A stretch of 18,405 nucleotides of DNA, from NCBI GenBank assembly GCA_031273305.1, contig JAISSC010000207.1, positions 1-18,405 of the forward strand, given 5' to 3'. The notes below the pieces were generated by a model. The model was not told where the DNA came from. It searched no databases and saw only the letters and a program-made list of their open reading frames with translations. This document shows, one piece after another, positions 1 through 7,845 of the stretch. How positions within the stretch are numbered: the first letter of the stretch is position 1; each line of letters begins with the position of its first letter. The stretch is from Flavobacteriaceae bacterium. Its GTDB lineage: Bacteria; Bacteroidota; Bacteroidia; Flavobacteriales; Weeksellaceae. The translations under genes and the position numbers were made by a program.

Positions 1-3000
1 ATCCTTCACCGAAGTTAGATCAAACTCTGTATATCCGTCATCATTTTCGTCACATTCCAGTATCTCGGGTACTTCGTCCTCTATCGGTACTTTCGGATTT
101 ATCAAAAAAGTTATAGAAATAAGAGAATAACAATGTGTACCATCTTTTTTACCTATTCTTACCCATACCTTATAGGAATCTAAAGCGGGAGGGGTTCCTG
201 TAGTAACATCAGATTGATTAAAAGTAAAATTTACCGGCTCTATTGCGTTCTCAACCTTATTAAGTTGAGCATCGTACTGACTTCTAAAATAGGTGAATGT
301 ATACAGATCATTAGCATTCGGTTCATTACTTATATCCTTTTTATGAATATCCAAATCAGGTATTACATATTGTCCATCCAGTTTACCATCGCTTTCATCG
401 CAAATTTGAGTAACAACACTCGCAACTTTCGGATTAAGATAAATAGTTATACCTAACTTTTTAAGAATATAGCATTTCGTAGTATTATCTACAAATTTTA
501 TCCAAATGCTAGTCTTGTCGTTTACATTATAATTCGTTAGATCACCATCTATTGTAGATACATTTGAACTTATAGCAACTGCTTTCTCAGTGTGGTAGGT
601 AATAATAAAATTACTTAGATCGTCAGAGTCGACTACCATTAGCGGAGGATACTCAGTTAAGTCTATAATTCCGTTCTGTTCTCCGGCAGTACAAAAAATA
701 ATATTACCATCTTTTACTCTATCTTTCAAATCTTCATATGGCTTAAATGTTAACGGAGCTACTGAAAAACAGCCCGTTGGGTTGTATTTAACTCTTACAT
801 AAAACGTTATGGAATTATCATCAGGGAAACCGGTTATAAGCTGCTCCTGAAGGATTGCCCCTGTACCGGCATTTGCGTTATCCGGATTATTGTAATAAGT
901 AAAACTGTAATCGGAAAGGTCACCATAGCCTTCCACTAATAAATCTACGTAATCTGACAGTTTTAGAATCTCAGAAACAGCATTGGGGTTCTCATTTTTA
1001 GTATTATTACTACATATGTAAATAGGTTCTAATATGTTATAACTCGGAGGTGGGATCAGGGTAAAATTAACTTCAGATACGTCATAGCAACCTCCATTTT
1101 CTTGTTCAACCCTCACATAAATTTTTTTATGGTTAGTATCAATGGTAAAAGTGGTTAATGAAATTGTATTGCTTAAATCCTTAGCATCTATCTCATTGTC
1201 AAAGAAATAATAATCCATAGAGCTATCTATTCCGGGGTTATTATTAGCAATAAGCTGACTTTTAACATAAGCCATACTAATTTCTTCTTTGTCATCACCA
1301 CCAAGATCGCAAATTTTTACTTCATAATTGGTGATCTCCGGAATTTTTATTAAAGAAATAGTTGCCGGAATCACTTTCCAACAATGGGTATTGGTATCAT
1401 CTACACGAATATAAACGGTAGCAGTAGTGTAAGGGGGTACAAGCACAACCTCGTATAATACCGGATTTGTCGGATTATATTGTCCAAGATAGTAGCCCGG
1501 GTTTTCTGTTTCTGCACCTTCTTTCGATGTATAAAAAGAAATTACAGAATCTTCATCAGGTGAGCTGATCAACGAACGCATATCTACGAATTCCGCATCT
1601 TTACCGCTATCATCAGTGTCGCAAACATATAAAGGGTCTGTTATTATTGGCAATGCTACTGAAGTCGTAAACTCGAATTCAAGTTTAAAAATGGTATAAC
1701 ATTTTTCTACAGATGACTTATAATCCACCCTTATATAAACCTCCATTTGTTCTGATAATACATTACCATCCAATTGAAAACTTTGGAGTTGCGCCGGGGT
1801 AAGATGGGTTCCTCCGGCATGTGCGGCACCCTCAGTTTTATAATAACGTATTCTATCAATTAACGTCGAAGGGATCAATAATTCATTGGCGATATAATCC
1901 TCGTAACCTTGCGTATATTCTGTTTTGGTTAGGTCTACTATCTCTTTCTCATCAGCACCAAAATCACAAACGGTATATTCAAATGGCTTAACCTGAATAG
2001 GGACTAAATTAATATTGAAATAATGGGTATAAGTACATTCAAGATATTTTACATAAACCCAAACTTTGGTCGGAGGCGGATTAACATTAGTATCAATATT
2101 TAAACTGGTAATGATCTTTGAGATATTAACAGGATCATCCGGATTTGCCTTAAAAGCATTTAGATCTTCCTCAGTTTTAAAGAAATAAATGGCTGCTCCG
2201 GGGTAAGAGTTTTCCAATAATTCTTGCCATTTGGGTTTTGGAATGGTAGCACTTGTTGATTTGATAATAACATTATTTTCTTTACCATCATTACCAACAT
2301 CACAAATATCAAAAGCCCCCAGATTTTTGTCTCCTACTTGTTTTGATGCATAAATGGTAAACATTATTGTTTTTACTTGACCTTGACTTGAGCCACTTTT
2401 AGTTATAGTAAATTTCGCCCAAATAGTCTGACTGTAAGGAGGTGAGAAAGTATGCTCATAAGGAGATGTATTAGTAATAAGTGAGGTACAAGCAGCATTG
2501 GAATAAAATCCTATAATATCAACATCGCTTAAATGTAATGAATATATATATTCAAGATAATATTCCAGATAGTCTTCATCTAATTTTTTTGTTATAATAT
2601 CCTCTTGTACGTCACACATAGGCCCTGCCGGTCCTCCGGGGGCTGCCGGTCCACCGCCGCCGCCACCGCCGCCACCACCGCCGTCGTCATCTTCTTCATC
2701 ATTGCAATCGGCATCTGGGAGCAAAGTTATGGTGGTTTTTGCCTGACAAGACCCGATACTTGCTACTACACAGATAGGAGTACCAATGATCATCGAAGCA
2801 TTGCCCGGGCTGGTAATTTCATTTGTACAATTCGAAGAATTTCTATAATATTTTAAGGTTACCCCGGTAGTTGGAGATTCTATCAACTCGTTGGCATATT
2901 GGGTTAGATCACGAGATTCTTGCTCCCCTTCAACCCCATTACAAACAAGTTCCTTGACAGGTTTAAGTATGATCTTATCAATTAATTGAATAGAAAATTC

Positions 3001-3531
3001 AACTATGGAATAACAACCGGTATCGTTTAAACTGGTGTTCCAAACTCTCATGTAAAAAGTTTTTGTGCGAGAAGACACACTGCTTACATCTAATAAAAAA
3101 TTAGTAAACGGTCCTGTTATTTCGTTATTTCCGCTTGTTGCATCATCATATGTGGTATATAATTTCCAACTAAGCCCGCTGCCCCATCCGTTAAAATTAG
3201 TTGTGGTTAAAATGGTGGTATTGAAGTTAATACGTTCTTTCCAGTCACCCTCTGATTCTGTATCGCAAATTTTAATGGCAAGAACTTTGGATGAAACCTT
3301 CGGCCTTTTATTGAGCCTTAGGTTAATTTGTGCCGTTCTGTAACAACTTCCACCTTTTGAGACTTTTACATAAATTGTTTTGTTGGCGGAATATACATAT
3401 TCTTTAGGATTACCACCAATGATCGGGGTTGTAAAAGTATTATTTTCATAATAAGTAAATTCTAAACTTTCATCCGGATTGATCTCATTTTGATATTGGG
3501 TTAGATCGATCTCTTTTTCATCGTCAACACA
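1..3531 (-). repeat. Twelve tandem protein modules (about 88-116 aa each) in the giant secreted protein
   Basis: The modules are divergent at DNA level and visible only in translation. Each opens with a hydrophobic-Cys-Asp-type motif followed by acidic residues and a D-L-T-like turn (for example VCDFGADEKEIVDL, ICDLGGDDKEE, ECDENDDGYTEFDL). Most end with an aromatic/valine strand (VYVRV-like) and a second Cys in GCY, HCW, KCY or similar. Spacings between leading Cys are 88, 108, 109, 104, 112, 115, 104, 99, 107, 97 and 116 residues; the twelfth module is cut by the window edge. Two Cys per module suggest one disulfide each (inference). Confidence 0.8.
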
Positions 3532-4635
3532 AAAAGCATCGGTTGTAATATTTTTAACCGTAGGAAATTCCTGAGAAAAATCAATATAGATAGTATCTTT
3601 AACAGTAGATGTCATCAGAGGAGAACATAAGGAATAGGTAACTTCTGCTCTGTAATAAGTATCATCCTCCTGTCCTAGAGGAACCAGGTAGTGGGGACTA
3701 GTAGTTGAAGTTGATACAGGAGAAAGGCCTGCTTCTTTAAACCATCTAACAGTGATAAGGGATAGATTACCGGCAGGGGTAAATCTCCATGCTTCATCAT
3801 GCGCCTCCCAATTTCCGGTATTCCTGTCCGTGCCCGTAATGTCATCCTTAGCAACAATTCCTAAACTTGAATCAATATTGGTAAGCCCTATAACTGCATT
3901 TGGAAAATCGACGTTGTCTCCCAGATTTTGATAACGATCTTTTACATAAACATCTATAATATTGGAGGTTTCATATAAAACAATTTGAGAGGTAGATTCC
4001 TTTCCGGGGATTTTATAACCAAATTCGGGTATTTTATTATAATTAATTATAAATTTGCGATAGGGAGCAGTTCCGGTCATATAACATCTTATTTCGTTTA
4101 CACCGATATTATCCATATCGTGAAAAACCCCAAAGATAGAATTTTTAGGCAACCCGGTAGGAATGGGATTGACCGGACCACGAGGGGCTTCTTCATGTTC
4201 ATTATCCTCATAAAAACTTACAATTCCATTATCGCTTATTACAAGCTTATCGTATGTATTTCCATAAAAACAAAATTTAAATCCTATAGAGATAAGATTA
4301 CTAAAAGTGTCATCCTCTTTTGGGGCACCATTTTGCATGGTATAAGTCTCAACAGTGTCTCCATCTGAAAACTCCCCAAAAGGGTCATAACCTATCTGAG
4401 AAACAGCATATGAAGTTGGTTGTCTTATATTAGGATATGTAGCTGTAAGCCGAATTCTATTCCCTTCAAAATAATCATAACCAAGGCAACCTATATTAAT
4501 GGTATCCCCGTCGTATCCACGATGATCACTTATTTTAACAGATGGCTCAACTACACTCTGAGAGAACATTCCCTGAAAAGAAAATGCCATCATCACAGAT
4601 AATACGACGAACAACTTTATTTTTTCTGATTTCAT
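1..4635 (-). CDS. Giant secreted modular protein, probable T9SS client/adhesin (3' end missing)
   Basis: An open frame of 1545 codons runs from an ATG at 4635 to the window edge without a stop, so the C-terminus is not visible. Residues 1-25 are a signal peptide (KIKLFVVLSVMMAFSF core, likely cut after MFS). Residues about 90-290 form a beta-rich domain with GFKFCFYG around Cys122, an SDNGIVSF motif and a TSQIVLYET motif, a type often found at the N-terminus of flavobacterial T9SS proteins. An Ig-like stretch around residues 290-340 follows (VRWFKEAG, Cys337). From residue 369 come twelve Cys-led modules of the kind '(I/V)CD..(D/G)...FDLT ... YVRV ... GCY', with leading Cys at 369, 457, 565, 674, 778, 890, 1005, 1109, 1208, 1315, 1412 and 1528. 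Such modules usually precede a T9SS type B (gliding-motility-associated) C-terminal sorting domain; that this one does is inference. The role is probably surface adhesion or matrix; no catalytic motif was seen. Confidence 0.85.
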   Translation of the reverse strand, partial: MKSEKIKLFVVLSVMMAFSFQGMFSQSVVEPSVKISDHRGYDGDTINIGCLGYDYFEGNRIRLTATYPNIRQPTSYAVSQIGYDPFGEFSDGDTVETYTMQNGAPKEDDTFSNLISIGFKFCFYGNTYDKLVISDNGIVSFYEDNEHEEAPRGPVNPIPTGLPKNSIFGVFHDMDNIGVNEIRCYMTGTAPYRKFIINYNKIPEFGYKIPGKESTSQIVLYETSNIIDVYVKDRYQNLGDNVDFPNAVIGLTNIDSSLGIVAKDDITGTDRNTGNWEAHDEAWRFTPAGNLSLITVRWFKEAGLSPVSTSTTSPHYLVPLGQEDDTYYRAEVTYSLCSPLMTSTVKDTIYIDFSQEFPTVKNITTDAFCVDDEKEIDLTQYQNEINPDESLEFTYYENNTFTTPIIGGNPKEYVYSANKTIYVKVSKGGSCYRTAQINLRLNKRPKVSSKVLAIKICDTESEGDWKERINFNTTILTTTNFNGWGSGLSWKLYTTYDDATSGNNEITGPFTNFLLDVSSVSSRTKTFYMRVWNTSLNDTGCYSIVEFSIQLIDKIILKPVKELVCNGVEGEQESRDLTQYANELIESPTTGVTLKYYRNSSNCTNEITSPGNASMIIGTPICVVASIGSCQAKTTITLLPDADCNDEEDDDGGGGGGGGGGGPAAPGGPAGPMCDVQEDIITKKLDEDYLEYYLEYIYSLHLSDVDIIGFYSNAACTSLITNTSPYEHTFSPPYSQTIWAKFTITKSGSSQGQVKTIMFTIYASKQVGDKNLGAFDICDVGNDGKENNVIIKSTSATIPKPKWQELLENSYPGAAIYFFKTEEDLNAFKANPDDPVNISKIITSLNIDTNVNPPPTKVWVYVKYLECTYTHYFNINLVPIQVKPFEYTVCDFGADEKEIVDLTKTEYTQGYEDYIANELLIPSTLIDRIRYYKTEGAAHAGGTHLTPAQLQSFQLDGNVLSEQMEVYIRVDYKSSVEKCYTIFKLEFEFTTSVALPIITDPLYVCDTDDSGKDAEFVDMRSLISSPDEDSVISFYTSKEGAETENPGYYLGQYNPTNPVLYEVVLVPPYTTATVYIRVDDTNTHCWKVIPATISLIKIPEITNYEVKICDLGGDDKEEISMAYVKSQLIANNNPGIDSSMDYYFFDNEIDAKDLSNTISLTTFTIDTNHKKIYVRVEQENGGCYDVSEVNFTLIPPPSYNILEPIYICSNNTKNENPNAVSEILKLSDYVDLLVEGYGDLSDYSFTYYNNPDNANAGTGAILQEQLITGFPDDNSITFYVRVKYNPTGCFSVAPLTFKPYEDLKDRVKDGNIIFCTAGEQNGIIDLTEYPPLMVVDSDDLSNFIITYHTEKAVAISSNVSTIDGDLTNYNVNDKTSIWIKFVDNTTKCYILKKLGITIYLNPKVASVVTQICDESDGKLDGQYVIPDLDIHKKDISNEPNANDLYTFTYFRSQYDAQLNKVENAIEPVNFTFNQSDVTTGTPPALDSYKVWVRIGKKDGTHCYSLISITFLINPKVPIEDEVPEILECDENDDGYTEFDLTSVKD
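2617..2700 (-). repeat. Low-complexity linker: acidic run, eleven glycines, Pro/Ala/Gly tail
   Basis: Residues 646-673 of the giant protein read D-E-E-D-D-D, then eleven consecutive glycines (652-662), then PAAPGGPAGPM before Cys674. The glycine codons mix GGC, GGT and GGA, so this is not a pure trinucleotide slippage tract, though it is locally very GC-rich in an AT-rich gene. It sits exactly between modules 3 and 4 and probably acts as a flexible hinge. Confidence 0.85.
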
Positions 4636-4955
4636 AATAACTATATTATAACTTAGCTAAAGCCTGTTTTCGGTTAAATAAAAGCCCGTAAGCCAAGATG
4701 TATTAAACCCCGCTGTAAATATAGCACTTATTTGTCATTCTATAACTTTTTTTTATAATTGCATAGGAAAAAACATTGCAAATTATACTATTTATATTTT
4801 TTTAGCCAAAAAAATCTTTATTATTAAACATAATTCAGTGTAACCCGCTATTTTTTATTAATAAAATATCAAATATGTATAAAGACCCTATATTATAATT
4901 TTTGCCTGTCTAAAAAATTATAATTTATACCATTGCATACATTTTTTTACTGAAT
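4636..4955. other. AT-rich intergenic spacer between tex and the giant secreted gene
   Basis: No credible ORF or RNA gene is seen in these 320 bases. The best promoter candidate for the downstream minus-strand gene is TATATTTA (plus-strand positions 4716-4723), one base off the TAnnTTTG consensus and without a convincing -33 TTG, leaving a leader of about 75 bases. A perfect AT-only palindrome, TTTTATTAATAAAA, lies at 4853-4866. No GC-rich terminator hairpin for tex was found. Confidence 0.5.
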
Positions 4956-7085
4956 TTAGTCTGTCATGGAAAGCTGAATCCGTTTCCTGTCCATGTCTAC
5001 ATCGACAACCTTAACCTCCACCTGCTGATGTAGCTGAATTACGGAACTAATATCCGAAATGAACTCTTTACAAATATTGGAAATATGAACCAGTCCGTTT
5101 TCTTTAATTCCAATATCTACAAAACATCCGAAATTGGTTATATTGGTGATAATTCCCGGAATCTTCATTCCTGTTCTTAAGTCTCCTATGGACTTCAATG
5201 AGGGGTCAAAGGCAAACACTTTTACCTTATTTCTGGGGTCTAATCCGGGTTTTTCCAATTCTTTTATAATATCTTCCAGAGTAAGCAACCCGGTTTCCGC
5301 AGTGATGTAGTCCTTAATCTTAATCTTCTGTATCTCTTCTTTATTTTGAACTAACTCCCCCACCTTAACTCCTAAATCTTTAGCTATTTTTTCCACAACG
5401 GAATAACTCTCAGGATGAACGGCGGAATTATCCAACGGATTCTTCGCATTAGGAATCCGCAAAAAAGCAGATGCCTGCTGAAATGCTTTTTCTCCCAACC
5501 TCGCAACTTTCTTTAATTCCTGACGAGAGGTAAATGCCCCGTTTTCCGAACGATAGGCAACTATATTCTCCGCTATCTTTTCTCCTATTCCTGAAACATA
5601 GGAAAGTAAAGCCTTGCTTGCCGTATTGAGATTTACTCCCACACTGTTTACACAGGAAACAACTACGGTGTCTAATTCGTTTTTCAGCAAAATCTGGTCT
5701 ACATCGTGCTGATACTGCCCTACTCCAATAGATTTTGGTTCTATCTTAACCAGTTCTGCCAGCGGATCGGATAACCTCCTCCCAATGGAAACGGCTCCTC
5801 TCACTGTTACATCATATGAGGGAAATTCTTCTCTTGCCAATTTGGAAGCAGAATATACGGACGCTCCCGCCTCATTTACTACAAAAACTTTTAATGGTCG
5901 GTCAAAAGCTATGGATTGTATTAAATATTCGGTCTCTCTTGAGGCGGTTCCGTTCCCGATGGATATGGCTTCAATTTTATAAGCATTCACTAAAGACCTC
6001 AACTTTTTCACAGCTTCATTGGTAGCTTTCTGAGGCGCATGAGGATAAAGGGTATCGTTATGGAGCAAATCTCCGTGTTCGTCCAGACAAACGACCTTGC
6101 ATCCGGACTTATATCCGGGATCTATGGCCAAAATCCTCTTTTCACCCAGAGGGGGCTGCAACAATAATTGCTTCAGATTGGAAGAAAAAACCTGAACAGC
6201 GGTTTGATCGGCTCCACGCTTTGCCTCCTGAAAGATTTCATTGCTCAACGAGGGTTCCAGTAAACGGGAAAAGGAATCTTTTATAGATAAAATAATTTGT
6301 TCTTCAATCTCTTTTTGTCGGGTCTTTAATACCGCCCTCTTGATAATTCCTAAAACTTCCTCCGTGTCCACACTAACCTTTACTCTCAAAAAACCTTCTT
6401 TTTCTCCGCGAATCATTGCCAGTAACCGATGAGAGGGGGAACGTTTCAAACTCTCGGAAAAATCAAAATAATTGGAAAACTTCCGGGCGGCTTCTTCTTT
6501 CTCCTTAGTTTTTATTATTTTGGATTCAATAATTGCGGTTTGCTGAAAAACTCTTCTTATCTTCGACCGGATAAACTCATTTTCGTTGAGCCATTCGGCT
6601 ATAATATCACGTGCTCCCTGCAAAGCCTCTTCAATTGTCCTAACCTGACCGGATAAATATCGGGTTGCCAGAGCATTCAAATCATGGATCGTATCCTGCT
6701 TCATGATAATTTTAGCTAAAGGCTCCAAGCCGTTTTCCTTTGCGGTAACTGCACGGGTCTTACGCTTCTTCTTATACGGCAGATAGTAATCTTCCAGCAG
6801 GCTAAGATCAAAACAATTCTCTATTTTAGTCTTAAGTTCCGAAGTTAAAGCACCCTGCTCTTCAATGCTTTTTAGGACAGATTCCTTCCGCTTCTGAATC
6901 TCCTCAAAATCCGACTTTATTTTTGATATTTGGAGTATCTGCACCTCATCCATATTCCCCGTCATTTCCTTTCGGTAACGAGATATAAAGGGAATCGTAC
7001 TGTCCTCGTTCAATAATTTCACCGTATTTTCTATTCCTCTTTCAGAAAACCCCGTTCTCTCCCGGATAAAAGAAATCAAATTCAT
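4956..7085 (-). CDS. tex: Tex-family RNA-binding protein (YqgF/HhH/S1)
   Basis: The 709-residue product has the usual length and order of Tex/YhgF proteins, cytoplasmic nucleic-acid-binding factors tied to transcription and RNA handling. Residues 1-310 are the helical N-terminal region. The YqgF/RNase H-like domain starts at about 317 (LAIDPGYKSGCKVV) and includes GNGTASRETE (378-387) and NEAGASVYSASKLAREEFP (about 404-421). The helix-hairpin-helix region lies around 490-545 (LLSYVSGIGEKIAENIVAYR). A C-terminal S1 RNA-binding domain spans about 637-708 (GMKIPGIITNITNFGCFVDIG, then GLVHIS). The ATG at 7085 fits the family N-terminus and lies about 15 bases after the predicted transcription start. 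It is divergent from rsmG; the precise cellular role in Bacteroidota is not established. Confidence 0.96.
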   Translation of the reverse strand: MNLISFIRERTGFSERGIENTVKLLNEDSTIPFISRYRKEMTGNMDEVQILQISKIKSDFEEIQKRKESVLKSIEEQGALTSELKTKIENCFDLSLLEDYYLPYKKKRKTRAVTAKENGLEPLAKIIMKQDTIHDLNALATRYLSGQVRTIEEALQGARDIIAEWLNENEFIRSKIRRVFQQTAIIESKIIKTKEKEEAARKFSNYFDFSESLKRSPSHRLLAMIRGEKEGFLRVKVSVDTEEVLGIIKRAVLKTRQKEIEEQIILSIKDSFSRLLEPSLSNEIFQEAKRGADQTAVQVFSSNLKQLLLQPPLGEKRILAIDPGYKSGCKVVCLDEHGDLLHNDTLYPHAPQKATNEAVKKLRSLVNAYKIEAISIGNGTASRETEYLIQSIAFDRPLKVFVVNEAGASVYSASKLAREEFPSYDVTVRGAVSIGRRLSDPLAELVKIEPKSIGVGQYQHDVDQILLKNELDTVVVSCVNSVGVNLNTASKALLSYVSGIGEKIAENIVAYRSENGAFTSRQELKKVARLGEKAFQQASAFLRIPNAKNPLDNSAVHPESYSVVEKIAKDLGVKVGELVQNKEEIQKIKIKDYITAETGLLTLEDIIKELEKPGLDPRNKVKVFAFDPSLKSIGDLRTGMKIPGIITNITNFGCFVDIGIKENGLVHISNICKEFISDISSVIQLHQQVEVKVVDVDMDRKRIQLSMTD

Positions 7086-7107
7086 ATATAAAAACTAATT
7101 AGAGGAA

Positions 7108-7115
7108 CAAAGGTA
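7108..7115 (-). promoter_or_regulatory. Bacteroidota -7 promoter box for tex
   Basis: Read on the minus strand the sequence is TACCTTTG, a perfect TAnnTTTG. A TTG at 7139-7141 (minus strand) lies 23 bases upstream, at the long end of accepted -33 spacing. Transcription would start near 7100, giving a leader of about 15 bases before the tex ATG at 7085. The identical octamer precedes the ABC-F gene. Confidence 0.55.
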
Positions 7116-7208
7116 TAGATAATACATTAAAGACGTAACAATTATCGGCAAACATGATGCTTAATCTTATTTAAATTTATATTTTTACAAAATGTTATGC
7201 ATTTAATC

Positions 7209-7829
7209 ATGACCTCATTAAAAAAATATTTTCCTTATATAACCCGGACACAAGAGACCCTTTTTAATCAACTACCCGAACTATATTCCGAATGGAATAA
7301 AAAAATCAATGTAATTTCCCGTAAAGACACAGATTCTATTTATGAAAGGCATATCCTTCATTCTCTGGGTATTGCAAAAATAATCCGGTTCGTGCCCGAA
7401 ACAAAGATATTGGACATCGGAACCGGAGGCGGATTTCCCGGCATTCCTCTTGCTATACTTTTTCCTGAAACCCGGTTTTTGCTTGCAGATTCTATCGGGA
7501 AGAAAATTAAGGTGGTCGAAGAAATAGTTAAGGATTTAAACCTGACCAATGTGAAAGCCCTCCATGCAAGAGCTGAAACCATCAATGAGAAATTTAATTT
7601 CATTGTAAGCCGTGCAGTTACACAAATGCCGATGTTTATGACCTGGACAAAAGGAAAATTTCTTATAAAGAACAACAATTTATTGGAAAATGGCGTTTTG
7701 TACCTAAAAGGCGGAGATTTATCCGAAGAGTTAAAAGATTTTCCTCAGGCAAGAGTCTATAATTTATCAGATTTTTTTGAAGAAGATTTTTTTCACACTA
7801 AAAAGGTAGTTTACATAAAAAACCAGTAA
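7209..7829 (+). CDS. rsmG: 16S rRNA (guanine-N7) methyltransferase RsmG
   Basis: RsmG (GidB) transfers a methyl group from SAM to N7 of a guanine in the 530 loop of 16S rRNA (G527 in E. coli numbering). The product is 206 residues from this start. The SAM-binding glycine motif ILDIGTGGGFPGIPLAI is at about residues 67-83, the acidic strand end FLLADS follows at about 90-95, and the RsmG hallmark VSRAV is at about 133-137. The N-terminal EWNKKINVISRKD and ERHILHSL motifs are typical of the family. I prefer the ATG at 7209 (MTSLKKYFP) because flavobacterial homologues begin about three residues before the KYFP-like motif; an in-frame ATG at 7197 would add four residues. A weak -7-like TAAATTTA lies at 7172-7179. 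It appears to lead the operon with the TPR gene (16-base gap). Confidence 0.95.
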   Translation: MTSLKKYFPYITRTQETLFNQLPELYSEWNKKINVISRKDTDSIYERHILHSLGIAKIIRFVPETKILDIGTGGGFPGIPLAILFPETRFLLADSIGKKIKVVEEIVKDLNLTNVKALHARAETINEKFNFIVSRAVTQMPMFMTWTKGKFLIKNNNLLENGVLYLKGGDLSEELKDFPQARVYNLSDFFEEDFFHTKKVVYIKNQ

Positions 7830-7845
7830 TAACTTGATATGAATT

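Noticed and set aside
214..456. Plus-strand ORF of 80 residues
   Set aside because: It lies antisense to the giant secreted gene, whose frame is uninterrupted and shows repeated conserved modules.
2650..2682. GCC/ACC triplet tract as a microsatellite or CRISPR-like repeat
   Set aside because: It encodes eleven glycines with mixed codons within an open frame and has no spacer structure.
2605..3343. Two plus-strand ORFs, one with an Ala/Thr-rich stretch
   Set aside because: Both are antisense shadows; the Ala/Thr-rich stretch is the reverse of the poly-glycine linker.
3985..4602. Plus-strand ORFs of 127 and 60 residues
   Set aside because: They oppose the N-terminal domain of the giant gene, have no family motif and no promoter.
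7197..7208. Longer rsmG start at 7197
   Set aside because: It would add four residues not expected from the family; the ATG at 7209 aligns better with the usual N-terminus, though the longer start cannot be excluded.
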